Shown: positions 37,519 through 46,382, numbered from the stretch's first letter. The stretch: DNA of 64,000 nt from Kitasatospora sp. MAP5-34 (GCF_029894335.1 NZ_JARXZC010000015.1:1-64000); one strand, 5' to 3'. The notes: generated from the sequence alone by a model not told the origin. A program made the numbers and translations.

Positions 37519-38424
37519 ATGGCGGACGGTTCGGCGCCCGTGAGCGTGGTGATCGCCGCCTACGATGCGGAGCGGACCTTGGGCGCGGCGGTGGCCTCGG
37601 CGCTCCGGCAGGTCCCCCGGCCGGCCCAGGTGATCGTCGTCGACGACGGATCGCGGGACGGCACAGCCGGAGTGGCCGCGTCGTTCCCGGACGTGCTGCT
37701 GCTCGAGCAGGACAACCAAGGGCCCTCGGCGGCGCGGAATGCCGGGATCCGGGAGGCCTCCCAGCCCTGGGTGGCGTTTCTCGACGCGGACGACGTCTGG
37801 CTGCCGGGCAAGCTGGCGCGGCAGCTGGCCGCGTGGGAGCGGCATCCGGCGGCGGTACTGCTGGCCGGCGACTGGCTGCGGGCCGAGCCCGCCGGGGTCG
37901 CGGCTCCCCCGGCCGTGACCGACCCGCCGGAGACCCTGCTGAGCTACCGGGAGCTCCTGGTGCTCAACCGCTTCCAGACCTCCACCGTCCTGGTACGCGC
38001 AGACGTCCTGGCGGCCTGTGGCGGATTCGATCCCGCGCTGGACGGCGCCGAGGACTGGGATCTGTGGCTGAGGTGCGCCAAGTTGGGCACAGCCGTCAAG
38101 CTCGACGTACCGCTGGTGGTCTACCGCGACGAACCGACGGGCTACAGCAAGGACCTGCCGCGCCTGTACCGCAGGATGCTCACGATGCTGAGCCGGGAAC
38201 GCGTCTGCACCACACTGACTGCGGCCGCCTTCGCCCAGGTGGTGACCTGGCACCACCTGCGTTTCGCCCTGGCCTTCCTGCTGGCCGGTCAGCCCGAACG
38301 GGTGCGGGACGTACTGCGGGAGCTACGAGTGGCAGGCCTCGGCCGGCATGTGCCCGCCGCAACCGCCCGCTACCTCGCCCCCTTCCTGGGCGGGCGGGCG
38401 TTGCGCCGGCTGCGCCGGAGCTGA
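37519..38424 (+). CDS. GT2-family glycosyltransferase
   Basis: The protein has 301 residues. ATG 37519 follows AGAAGAGG. It has the GT-A fold opening VSVVIAAYDAERTLGAAVAS, VIVVDDGSRDGT, QGPSAARNAG and the DXD-type FLDADDVW, then GAEDWDLWLRCAK. Family 2 enzymes use nucleotide sugars and often build cell-surface glycans. No membrane helix is evident. Its 3' end overlaps the 3' end of the convergent MurJ-like gene by 55 bp. The neighbouring Mur-type genes suggest a lipid-linked acceptor. Confidence 0.9.
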   Translation: MADGSAPVSVVIAAYDAERTLGAAVASALRQVPRPAQVIVVDDGSRDGTAGVAASFPDVLLLEQDNQGPSAARNAGIREASQPWVAFLDADDVWLPGKLARQLAAWERHPAAVLLAGDWLRAEPAGVAAPPAVTDPPETLLSYRELLVLNRFQTSTVLVRADVLAACGGFDPALDGAEDWDLWLRCAKLGTAVKLDVPLVVYRDEPTGYSKDLPRLYRRMLTMLSRERVCTTLTAAAFAQVVTWHHLRFALAFLLAGQPERVRDVLRELRVAGLGRHVPAATARYLAPFLGGRALRRLRRS

Positions 38425-40064
38425 GGCGGGGCGACCGGCGCCAGCGCCGCCATGCTCAGACAGACGGGCAGCGCCGCAGCGGCAACCGTCAGGCCCGCGA
38501 GGAGCGGCAGCACCGCCCCCGTACCGGTCACGGGCGCCATCGAACGCACCTTCAGCCAGGCCAGCACACCGGTCGGCAGGCTGGTCGCCACCGCCCGGGT
38601 CAGCGCTCCCAGCATCGGCGGCTCGTCGCCTGCCGGGCCGAGCCGTCGGCGGAGGACGGCGGCGGCGGCCACGGCGGCGGCCGTGTAGCCCACGGAGACG
38701 GCGGCGGCGATGCCCTGGACGCCCGCCGGACGGTACAGGGCCGTCGCCAGGAGCACCGTGAGCCCGTTGTTCAGCACGTACAGCCCGAAGGCCGAGCGCA
38801 GGTCCTGCATCGCCTGGAAGACCCGGACGAAGTAGAGGTAGGCCGAGAACCCCGGCAGGCCCAGGGCGAGCAGGGCCAGCACCTGGCCGGTGACGGCCGC
38901 CCCGGCCGCGCCGGTCGCGCCGTGCCCGAGCAGGAGGCGGACGATCGGATCCGCCAGTGCGGCCAGCACGGCGGCGATCGGCACCATGAGGAGGATGAGC
39001 AGGCGCAGTCCGGCGGCCACCCCCGTACGCAGGTCCCGGACCCGGCCGGCGGCCCAGTGGGCCGACCAGGAGGGCTGCCGCGCGCCGGTGATGGACACCG
39101 CCACCACACCGAAAGGCACCTGGAAGAACGTGTACGCGTAGGTGTAGGCGCTCACCCCGCCGGGTCGGCTGTTGGCGAGCAGCAGCACCACGAAGAGCGT
39201 CGCCTGGTTCGCGGCGACCATGGCGAAGGTCCACCCGGACAGCCCGGCCACCTGCCGGACGGCCGGGTGGCGCGGCTCCCAGCGCCAGCGCAGCCGCGCT
39301 CCGGACCGGCGCACCCCGAGCACCACGACCAGCGCCTGGGCGACGACACCGGCGGTGGTGCCCAACCCGAGCACGGCGAGCAGCGCCGGATCGGCGAGCG
39401 CCTGGCCGGTCGAGGTGTGCCGCAGGGTTCCCGACAGTGCGAGCAGGACCGCGATGAGCACCAGGTTGTTGGCGATCGGAGCGAACGCCGCCAGCGCGAA
39501 CCGGCGCAGGCTGTTCAGCACGGCCGTACCCAGTGCGACGACACCGTAGAGCAGCACCTGCGGAGCGAACAGCCGCAGCAGCCGCACCGCCACGCTGCTC
39601 TCGGCGCCTGCCGTCTCCGCCGGAGCGACCAGGGTGTAACCGCGCATCAGCGGCCCGGCCGAAGCCGCCACGAGGGCTGCGGCGAGGACCAGGGCGACCA
39701 GGCAGACGGTCACCACGGCGGAGACACCGGCCCATCCCTCGTCGTCCGGTCCGTCGTCCGGGGCCCGGTCCTGCTTCCGTTGCAGTCGTGCGACGAAGAC
39801 CGGGACGAGTGTGGCGGACAGCACTCCGCCCAGGACCAGGTCGTAGACCATGTTGGGCGTCGTGTTGGCGAGGTTGTAGGCGTCCGCCAGCGGGGTGATG
39901 CCGAGGGCGTACGACAGGGCGAAGACCCGCCCCAGCCCGGTCAGCCTGGACAGGGTGGTGCCCACCGCCATCGTCAGTTCCGGCCGGAGCGCGCCCTGCC
40001 ACCGGCGGAAGCGAGAGCCGTCACCGGTCATCCGGGGCTCAGGTGACAGAGGTTTGCCCGACAC
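38370..40064 (-). CDS. murJ: MurJ/MviN-type lipid flippase
   Basis: The protein has 564 residues; I chose GTG 40064 (GAGG upstream), with ATG 40031 as alternative. It has about 14 membrane helices of the MOP superfamily. The opening TTLSRLTGLGRVFALSYALG and DAYNLANTTPNMVYDLVLGG are typical of MurJ, which flips lipid II across the membrane. Streptomycetes already encode a MurJ near the chromosome terminus, so this is likely a paralogue. It follows the MurE-like gene with an 80-bp gap on the same strand. Confidence 0.9.
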   Translation of the reverse strand: MSGKPLSPEPRMTGDGSRFRRWQGALRPELTMAVGTTLSRLTGLGRVFALSYALGITPLADAYNLANTTPNMVYDLVLGGVLSATLVPVFVARLQRKQDRAPDDGPDDEGWAGVSAVVTVCLVALVLAAALVAASAGPLMRGYTLVAPAETAGAESSVAVRLLRLFAPQVLLYGVVALGTAVLNSLRRFALAAFAPIANNLVLIAVLLALSGTLRHTSTGQALADPALLAVLGLGTTAGVVAQALVVVLGVRRSGARLRWRWEPRHPAVRQVAGLSGWTFAMVAANQATLFVVLLLANSRPGGVSAYTYAYTFFQVPFGVVAVSITGARQPSWSAHWAAGRVRDLRTGVAAGLRLLILLMVPIAAVLAALADPIVRLLLGHGATGAAGAAVTGQVLALLALGLPGFSAYLYFVRVFQAMQDLRSAFGLYVLNNGLTVLLATALYRPAGVQGIAAAVSVGYTAAAVAAAAVLRRRLGPAGDEPPMLGALTRAVATSLPTGVLAWLKVRSMAPVTGTGAVLPLLAGLTVAAAALPVCLSMAALAPVAPPQLRRSRRNARPPRKGAR

Positions 40065-40144
40065 GCCGATGACCTCGAGTTCGTGAAAGCGGATCCTGGG
40101 TGGAATGGGGGCCGTGGTTCGAGGCGGGACGGGCTGCCGGTCGG

Positions 40145-41836
40145 CTACGGCGACAGTGCCCCGTACGGCGGGCCCTCGTCGGCAAAGCCCAGGACCCCGC
40201 TGGGGACGTTCCCGGTCGCGCCGTGCGCCGGGTGGCACTTCACCACCCCGAGCCGGAGGCGTTCGGCCTTTCTCCGCACGGGGGTCCCGGTGCTGCCGCC
40301 GTCGGCCCAGCCACGGGCCGTGAGGACGGCCCGGGCCTGCTCCCGGTCGTCGAACGGAACGGCCCGCCCGGCCACGGACTGCGTCGTCTCATGCCCTCGT
40401 CCGAGGATGAGCACGACGTCGCCGGGCCTGGCCACCGCCACGGCCGAGCCGATCGCGGCGGCCCGGTCGAGCTCGACGACCACCTCCCGGTCCGGGCGTT
40501 CCAGCATGCCGGCGAGCATCTGGGAGACGATCCCCTGCCGGTCTTCGTCGCCTGGGCTGTCGCTGGTGAGGATGACGGTGTCGGCGGCCATCGCGGCCCG
40601 TCCGGCGTCGGGGCGCTTGTGGCGGTCCCGGCCACCACGGCAGCCGACGACCAGATGCACCTGGCCGCCTCGTTCGACCAGCCGGCGAGCGGTTTCTATC
40701 TGAGCTCTGAGTGCGCCGGGCGTGTGCGCGTAGTCGACAACCACGAGAAACGGCTGGCCGACATCCACCAGCTCGGACCGCCCGGGAATGGGTTCGCAGG
40801 TCGCGATCCCGGTGGCCGCCGCCTCCGCCGGCACTCCCAGCGCCCGCGCGGCGAGATACGCGGCGGCAACGTTGGTCGCGTGGCAGGCACCCACGACGGG
40901 CGCCGACAGCTCGACGGACCCGGCCGCGTCCTCCAGCCGGATGCGCGTGCCGTTCAGGTCGCTGGTCGTGTCCGTGATGCGGACCTGCGCCCGGTCGGTG
41001 CGACCGAACGTGGTCGTGGGAACCCTGCTCTGGTGCGCGAGCCGGACACCCCATTCGTCGTCGACGCACACGAGCGCCTGTCGGCAGCGCTCGGGGGTGA
41101 ACAGCAGCGACTTGGCGTAGTAGTACTGCTCCATCGTGCCGTGGTAGTCGAGGTGCTCGGCCTCCAGGTTGGTGAAGACCGCGACGTCGAAGGTGACCCC
41201 GCCCACGCGGTGCTGGTCGAGCGCGTGGGAGGACACCTCCATCGCCACGGCCCGCACCCCTTCCCGCCGCATCCGGACGAAGGCGCGTTGGAGTTCGGTC
41301 GCCTCCAGCGTGGTCAGCGGCGACGTCCACCGGTGCCGGCCGATCCGCGTCTCCACCGTGCCCAGCCGCGCCGCAGGCCAGCCGGCCGCGACGAACGCGG
41401 AGTGCAGCAGGTAGCTCACAGTGGTCTTGCCGTTGGTGCCGGTCAAACCGGCGATCGACAGCCCGTCCGCCGGACGGCCGTGCAGAACCGCAGCCACCGG
41501 ACCGATGGCCCAGCGTACGTTCGGCACTCGCAGCTGCGGCACGTCGAGATCCAGGAAGTGCTGCACCAGCAGAGCGCGGGCACCGGCCCGAACGGCGGTC
41601 TCCGCGTAGTCGTGGCCGTCGAAGTGAGCCCCGGAGAGGGCGCAGAACAGCCAGCCCGGGCGGACCTGTCGGCTGTCGTGCGTGCAGTCGACCACGCCGA
41701 CGTCCCGGCCCCGATGCTCGGCACCGGGCCAGCCGGCCATCAGCTCGGACAGCCGGACCGCGCGGCGCGAGTCGGCACCCACCGCCCGCCAGGAGGCCTG
41801 GTCCGGCGGACGCGATCCCGTCGGGTTCACCACCAC
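40145..41836 (-). CDS. MurE-like ligase with altered amino-acid motif (DSPG for DNPR)
   Basis: The protein has about 563 residues. I place the start at GTG 41836 (GGAG five bases upstream), though the frame is open to 41947. P-loop GLTGTNGKTTVSYLL, VAMEVSSHALDQHRV, the carbamylated-Lys region YYYAKSLLF, VVDYAHTPGAL and GRGHE are intact. The motif that reads DNPR in DAP-adding MurE, with Arg contacting the DAP carboxylate, reads DSPG here (TSDSPGDEDRQ). A tail of about 50 residues after the normal end is extra. The enzyme probably ligates a different amino acid to UDP-MurNAc-dipeptide or to an analogue. It is the first gene of a pair with the flippase. Confidence 0.9.
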   Translation of the reverse strand: MVVNPTGSRPPDQASWRAVGADSRRAVRLSELMAGWPGAEHRGRDVGVVDCTHDSRQVRPGWLFCALSGAHFDGHDYAETAVRAGARALLVQHFLDLDVPQLRVPNVRWAIGPVAAVLHGRPADGLSIAGLTGTNGKTTVSYLLHSAFVAAGWPAARLGTVETRIGRHRWTSPLTTLEATELQRAFVRMRREGVRAVAMEVSSHALDQHRVGGVTFDVAVFTNLEAEHLDYHGTMEQYYYAKSLLFTPERCRQALVCVDDEWGVRLAHQSRVPTTTFGRTDRAQVRITDTTSDLNGTRIRLEDAAGSVELSAPVVGACHATNVAAAYLAARALGVPAEAAATGIATCEPIPGRSELVDVGQPFLVVVDYAHTPGALRAQIETARRLVERGGQVHLVVGCRGGRDRHKRPDAGRAAMAADTVILTSDSPGDEDRQGIVSQMLAGMLERPDREVVVELDRAAAIGSAVAVARPGDVVLILGRGHETTQSVAGRAVPFDDREQARAVLTARGWADGGSTGTPVRRKAERLRLGVVKCHPAHGATGNVPSGVLGFADEGPPYGALSP

Positions 41837-42606
41837 ATGTCTCCATCGAGCGGACGGGGCACCCGACGAAGGATCCGTATCCCACAGGGTGCCGTGCCCC
41901 AGTGCGCCAAGGCGCGCCTGAGCCATCGGGCCGGAATCGGCCGACACGCCGAAGCAGGCACTCGGTCTGTTCGAGCACTGCTCCGACGCTAGGCGAGGAG
42001 GGCGACACGTGCAGCTCGGAGGTGACTACGCTACGTGAGGATCCGGGCGGCCCGATCCCGCCTGCACACTCCGTGGGCGCGGCTCGACGCATGGTCCGCG
42101 CCACATAAATCGGACATTTAGGACGGCTGGCGGGTGAGGGTCCTCACAGGCTCCGGGGGAGTACGGAGTCGGATAGTTGATCGTCCGCCCAACCGGGACG
42201 GGGCGGCGGGTGCCAGCGGCGGGCCAGAAACGGCGGTTCGGCAGGTTTGAGGGTGTAGCGGACGATTCGTGCAGGTCAGTGGGGTGAACCCGGGCTTAGA
42301 AGGTGCCGAAAAGCGGTGGTTTGAGGTACCGGGCAACGGGTAGTCGGGGCGGGTTCCGGGCAGGTGATCGTCCGGGCCGGCTACTACGCGGCGTCGTACC
42401 AAGGGGGTCTTGGCGGCTGTCATCGGGCCCGCTAACAATTGCGGAGTCGCCAGAGACCGCAGCACCTGTCCCGCTGCGGTTCTCGTTCGCCAGGCCCCGC
42501 TCACAGCGGGTCCCCGCGCCTCACCCCGACCGCACGAGCCCCTGTCCGGCCGTACGGATCTCCCGTGGGTGGAAGCGCAGCCAACCGATTGAGGATCAAC
42601 TTCCCC
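41837..42606. promoter_or_regulatory. Divergent upstream region with structured leader of the transglycosylase gene
   Basis: No gene is supported. Bases 41837-42110 hold the murE-like promoter region. Bases 42423-42606 fold readily: gagaccgcagc pairs with gctgcggttctc, and cccgct with agcggg. They end in GTGGGTGGAAGCGCAGCCAA shortly before the start codon. This 3' segment recalls the ydaO-type (c-di-AMP) riboswitch that precedes rpf and other wall-hydrolase genes in streptomycetes. I cannot align it fully, so the riboswitch call is tentative. Confidence 0.4.
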
Positions 42607-43008
42607 ATGCGCATTTTCTCCACCCGTCTGCGTACCTCGGCCGCCCTGCTCGCCTCCGTCGCCGGTATCGCCACCCTCGGCAGCGTCGTCGCCCCCAGCA
42701 TCGCCAGCGCGGCCACCCCGGCCTCCTCCGCGCAGGCTCTCGCAGCGCAGATCGTCCCCGCCAACCAGCTGGCGTCGTTCAAGCAGATCGTCTCGCACGA
42801 GAGCAGCTGGAACACCACCGCCACCAACGGCTCCTCCGGCGCCTACGGCCTGGTCCAGGCCCTGCCGGGCTCCAAGATGGCCTCGGCCGGCGCGGACTGG
42901 AAGACCAACCCCGCCACCCAGATCAAGTGGGGCCTGAAGTACATGGACGAGCGCTACGGCAGCCCGAACGCCGCCTGGGCGTTCTGGCAGACGCACCACT
43001 GGTACTAA
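42607..43008 (+). CDS. Secreted transglycosylase-like protein
   Basis: The protein has 133 residues; ATG 42607 follows GAGGAT. The signal peptide ends at SIASAA (about residue 36). The mature domain is a minimal SLT/lysozyme-like fold with the catalytic Glu in IVSHESSWNTTA, then SSGAYGLVQALPG and the final WAFWQTHHWY. It likely cleaves peptidoglycan during growth or germination. A structured leader precedes it and two strong inverted repeats follow. Confidence 0.9.
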   Translation: MRIFSTRLRTSAALLASVAGIATLGSVVAPSIASAATPASSAQALAAQIVPANQLASFKQIVSHESSWNTTATNGSSGAYGLVQALPGSKMASAGADWKTNPATQIKWGLKYMDERYGSPNAAWAFWQTHHWY

Positions 43009-43102
43009 GCCGAACCGGCTCTACCGAACCCGAACCACCTCCTCCCTCCGAATAGCCACTATCGCGGCGCTCCGGGCGTCGGACAGGGGCGTCCCGGGGC
43101 GA

Positions 43103-43151
43103 AGACGGAGGGGCCCGGTGCGCGAACTCCGCGCACCGGGCCCCTCCGTCT
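43103..43151 (+). terminator. 22-bp perfect hairpin
   Basis: Arms 43103-43124 and 43130-43151 are exact reverse complements around a 5-nt loop (aactc). It lies 95 bp after the transglycosylase stop and is by far its best terminator candidate. There is no T-run. Confidence 0.9.
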
Positions 43152-43230
43152 GCACTCGGACCCACCCGGCCCGCCTGTCCCCCGCCTCCCGACTCGGCCT
43201 CAGCTGACGGGGAGCTACCAGCACTCCCCC

Positions 43231-43305
43231 ACCACCCCGGCTGCTACCCCTGGGCCGACCCTGACCACACGTCAGAGTCCGCCCCGGGGTAGCAGCCGGG
43301 GTGGT
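43231..43305. repeat. 20-bp perfect inverted repeat with 35-nt loop
   Basis: accaccccggctgctacccc at 43231-43250 is the exact reverse complement of 43286-43305. It lies between the first hairpin and the convergent isochorismatase gene ending at 43389, and may terminate that minus-strand transcript. Confidence 0.85.
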
Positions 43306-43388
43306 TCCTGATGTGCCACCGCGAGCCGCAGCACCACCCAGGCACCCGGGAACCGTCAGCGCAAGATCAGCGCCAGGTCAGCGCAGGG

Positions 43389-43991
43389 TCATGAAGCCGG
43401 GCCGGACGACGGCCGGGTCTTGGTGAACAGTTCGACGATCTCCGCCGTCGTGCCGCTCTCGCTCAGCCGGGGGAAGATCCGCTCGACGCTGTTGCGGTGG
43501 GCCTCGGCGTCACGGTCGGAGACGGCGTCGGTCGCGATGGTGATGTGGTAGCCGTGTTCGTGGGCGGCGCGGGCGGTGGACTCGACGCCGATGCTGGTGG
43601 CGATACCGGCCAGCACGATCTGTGTGACGCCCCGGCGGCGCAGCTGCAGGTCGAGGTCGGTGCCGTAGAACGCCCCCCAGTTGCGCTTGGTCACCATGAT
43701 GTCGCCGTCGTGCCCGGCGAGCTGGTCGATGATCTGGTCCCACCCGGCGGGCGGGGTCCAGGCGGGACCGGGAGTCTCGTTACGACCGGGCACCAGGTCG
43801 GCGTCGTCGGCGGCGAAGGAGACCCGGACCAGGACGACCGGGGCGCCGTGGGCACGGAAGGTGTCGGCGAGCTCGACCGAGCGGTCGATCACCTGTGCGG
43901 CGGAGTGCGGGGTGACGGGTCCGCCGACGATGCCGTTCTGCAGGTCGATCAGGACCAGCGCGGTGCGCTCGTCAAGTGTGGTCAGTGCCAT
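43389..43991 (-). CDS. Isochorismatase-family cysteine hydrolase
   Basis: The protein has 200 residues. ATG 43991 follows GAGAGG. It opens with the catalytic Asp in ALVLIDLQNGIVGG, has the Lys in VTKRNWGAFYGTDLD and ends with the nucleophile loop VLAGIATSIGVESTARAA. There, Ile-Ala-Thr replaces the usual Cys-containing GVxTxxCV, so the nucleophilic cysteine seems to be missing (isochorismatase itself lacks it). It could be a hydrolase of isochorismate or of an amide or nicotinamide-like compound. The gene follows the MMPL exporter by 32 bp and probably shares its transcript. Confidence 0.88.
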   Translation of the reverse strand: MALTTLDERTALVLIDLQNGIVGGPVTPHSAAQVIDRSVELADTFRAHGAPVVLVRVSFAADDADLVPGRNETPGPAWTPPAGWDQIIDQLAGHDGDIMVTKRNWGAFYGTDLDLQLRRRGVTQIVLAGIATSIGVESTARAAHEHGYHITIATDAVSDRDAEAHRNSVERIFPRLSESGTTAEIVELFTKTRPSSGPAS

Positions 43992-44023
43992 GGGGATACC
44001 TCTCTCGGTCGGACAGCTCGGAA

Positions 44024-46252
44024 TCAGTCTGCCGTAGCGGGCCGGTAGTGCTCGGGGTGGCCCTCGATGTGCAGCTGCGGGAGCGCGCGGTCGAGCCAGG
44101 CCGGGAGCCACCAGTTGCGGCTGCCCAGCAGGTGCATCACGGCCGGTACCAGCAGCATGCGGACGAGCGTCGCGTCGATCAGGATCGCCGAGGCCATCCC
44201 CACCCCGATCAGCTTGATCGGTATGTCGGGAGCCGGCACGAAGGCCGCGAAGACCGAGACCATGATGGCCGCCGCCGCAGTGATCACCCGGGCGGTGGTG
44301 GCCAGGCCGCCGACGATCGCGCTGCCGTTGTCGCGGGAGGCGAGCCACGCCTCGCGCATCCGGCTGACCAGGAACACCTCGTAGTCCATCGACAGGCCGA
44401 ACAGCACGGCGAAGGTGAGCACCGGGACGAAGGCCGGCAGCGGGGTCGGGTTGTCGATCCCGATCAGCCGCCCGGCGGCCCCGCCCTGCAGGACGAGCGC
44501 GACCACTCCGTACGCCGCCCCGACGGAGAGCAGGTTCATCGCGGCCGCCTTGAGCGCGACGGCGAGGCTGCGGAACGCCACCAGGAGGAGCAGCATCGAG
44601 ACCGCGACCACGCCCCCGACCAGCAGCGGGATCCGGCTGACGATGTTGTCCGTACTGTCGATGGAGGCGGCGGTGAGTCCGCCGACGTGCACCTGCAGAC
44701 CATGGCCGGCGACGGCGCCGGGGATGACCCGGTCCCGCAGGTCCCGGACCAGGTCCTCGGTGGCGGTGCTCTGCGGGCCGGACTTGGGGACGACGGTCAG
44801 TACCGCCGCCGTCCCGGCCGCGTCGAGCCGCGCCGGGGTGACGGCCGCGACGTCGGGCAGGGCGGACAGCACCGCGCTCAGCCCGGGCAGCGCCGCGCGG
44901 TCGGCGGGAGCGGCCAGCTCGGCGACCAGCAGCAGCGGGCCGTTGCTGCCGGGGCCGAAGCCCGCCGTCACACTGTCGTACGCCTGACGGTTGGACCGGC
45001 CCGCCGGGTCGTTGCCCGCGTCGGGGAAGCCGTACCGGACGCCCAGGAACGGCACGGCCAGCGCCAGCAGGACGACCACGCCGATGACGGCCGCGACGAT
45101 CCGGTGCCGCTCGACCAGCCTGCTCCAGCGGAGCCAGCCGGGGCTGATCTCGTTGGCGGGCCGCTGCGCGCCGCGCCGTGGGAGGGGCAGCCGGAGCCGG
45201 TCGATGTGGCGGCCGAGGTACCCGAGCAGGGCGGGGAAGAGCGTTCCGGACGCGACCAGGACGACCAGGACGGAGAGGATCGCGGCGAACGCGGCCCCAC
45301 GCATGAAGGACAGCCCCATCGCGAACAGCCCGAGCATGCTGATCACCACGGTGAGCCCGGCCACCAGCACGGACCGTCCGGCGGTGTCGAGGGTGGCGAC
45401 CGTCGCGGCCTCCGGCTCCAGCCCCTCCGCCCGCCACTCGCGGTAGCGGGTGACGAGCAGCAGCACGTAGTCGATGCCCACGCCGATGCCCATCATGGCG
45501 GCGAGCGAGGTGGACCAGTCCGGCAGCGGCATGATCGTGGCGAGCACTGGCAGCAGGATGCTGCTCACCGCCAGTCCGGCGACGGCCGTGAGCAGCGGCA
45601 GACCGGCCGCCACCACGGAACCGAAGGTCAGCAGCAGGATCAGCGCGGCGGCGGCCATCCCGATGCCCTCGGACCCGATCGACCCCATTTCGGCCTGCTG
45701 CACCGTGACACCGCCGAGGTGCACCTGTACCCCGCCGCCCGACCGCGCGGCGATGTCCAGCAGGTGCTGGGTGTCCGCCTTGGGCATGTCGGACGGGTTG
45801 CCCACGTCCAGGCGCAGCGTGGCCATACCCGTACGGCCGTCCGCCGAGATGGAGCCGGGCACGGCGTACGGGCTCTGGACGCTCCGGACATGCGCGACGG
45901 TGGCCAGCTGCCCGAGCAGGCCCTCGACCTGGGAGCGGATCGCGGGCGTGGTGATCGGGTCGGCGGCGTGCACCACGGCGCTGATCGTCTCACCGGACTC
46001 GGTCGGGAAGTCGCGGACCAGCAGCAGCTGGGCGGTCTTGGAGTCCGAGCCGGGCGCGGAGTAGTCGGCGCTGTACTTGCCGCCGAACGCCGAGGCCAGC
46101 CCGAACGCGACGCCGAGCGCGACCAGCCAGAGCAGGACGGTCGTCCCCCTGCGCCGGAAGCTCCAGCCCGCAAGTCGGCCGAGCGGGCCTGCCCGGTGGC
46201 GGGTTTCCGCCCCGGCGGGCGCTCCCCGGCTACCTATGACGGCTTGGGACAT
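44024..46252 (-). CDS. MMPL/RND-type exporter
   Basis: The protein has 742 residues; ATG 46252 follows GGAGG. There are two halves, each with a large extracellular loop and a helix bundle, about twelve helices in all. Typical motifs are GIGVGIDYVLLLVTRYREW in helix 4 and GLSMDYEVFLVSRMREAW in helix 10; the Asp-Tyr pairs are the proton-relay residues. Relatives export lipids or drugs. The divergent TetR gene and the operator between the two starts suggest drug- or ligand-induced expression. Confidence 0.92.
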   Translation of the reverse strand: MSQAVIGSRGAPAGAETRHRAGPLGRLAGWSFRRRGTTVLLWLVALGVAFGLASAFGGKYSADYSAPGSDSKTAQLLLVRDFPTESGETISAVVHAADPITTPAIRSQVEGLLGQLATVAHVRSVQSPYAVPGSISADGRTGMATLRLDVGNPSDMPKADTQHLLDIAARSGGGVQVHLGGVTVQQAEMGSIGSEGIGMAAAALILLLTFGSVVAAGLPLLTAVAGLAVSSILLPVLATIMPLPDWSTSLAAMMGIGVGIDYVLLLVTRYREWRAEGLEPEAATVATLDTAGRSVLVAGLTVVISMLGLFAMGLSFMRGAAFAAILSVLVVLVASGTLFPALLGYLGRHIDRLRLPLPRRGAQRPANEISPGWLRWSRLVERHRIVAAVIGVVVLLALAVPFLGVRYGFPDAGNDPAGRSNRQAYDSVTAGFGPGSNGPLLLVAELAAPADRAALPGLSAVLSALPDVAAVTPARLDAAGTAAVLTVVPKSGPQSTATEDLVRDLRDRVIPGAVAGHGLQVHVGGLTAASIDSTDNIVSRIPLLVGGVVAVSMLLLLVAFRSLAVALKAAAMNLLSVGAAYGVVALVLQGGAAGRLIGIDNPTPLPAFVPVLTFAVLFGLSMDYEVFLVSRMREAWLASRDNGSAIVGGLATTARVITAAAAIMVSVFAAFVPAPDIPIKLIGVGMASAILIDATLVRMLLVPAVMHLLGSRNWWLPAWLDRALPQLHIEGHPEHYRPATAD

Positions 46253-46296
46253 GCGATCCTCCGACGTGACTGCTGACGTGATGCCGCTTCATGGAC

Positions 46297-46339
46297 GTTA
46301 CGAGACGTAACACTTATGATGTGGCATACGGATTGTCAA
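46297..46339 (-). promoter_or_regulatory. Promoter and TetR-type operator of the MMPL gene
   Basis: The palindrome GTTACGAGACGTAAC (46297-46311; 6-bp arms, 3-bp centre) sits between the divergent MMPL and TetR start codons. On the minus strand a perfect TTGACA (-35; 46334-46339) is followed about 15-17 bp later by CATAAG/TAAGTG. The operator therefore overlaps the expected -10 or transcription start of the exporter gene, as in autoregulated TetR systems. Confidence 0.72.
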
Positions 46340-46382
46340 CGCCCTGTGCCCCGGATCACAGCGGCCGGAGAACGGAGCCGCC

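Noticed and set aside
35632-41836. Glycopeptide-resistance cluster
   Set aside because: A MurF paralogue is present but no VanH, VanA-type ligase, VanX or VanRS gene is visible; the ATP-grasp genes nearby do not resemble D-Ala-D-Ala ligases closely in motif context.
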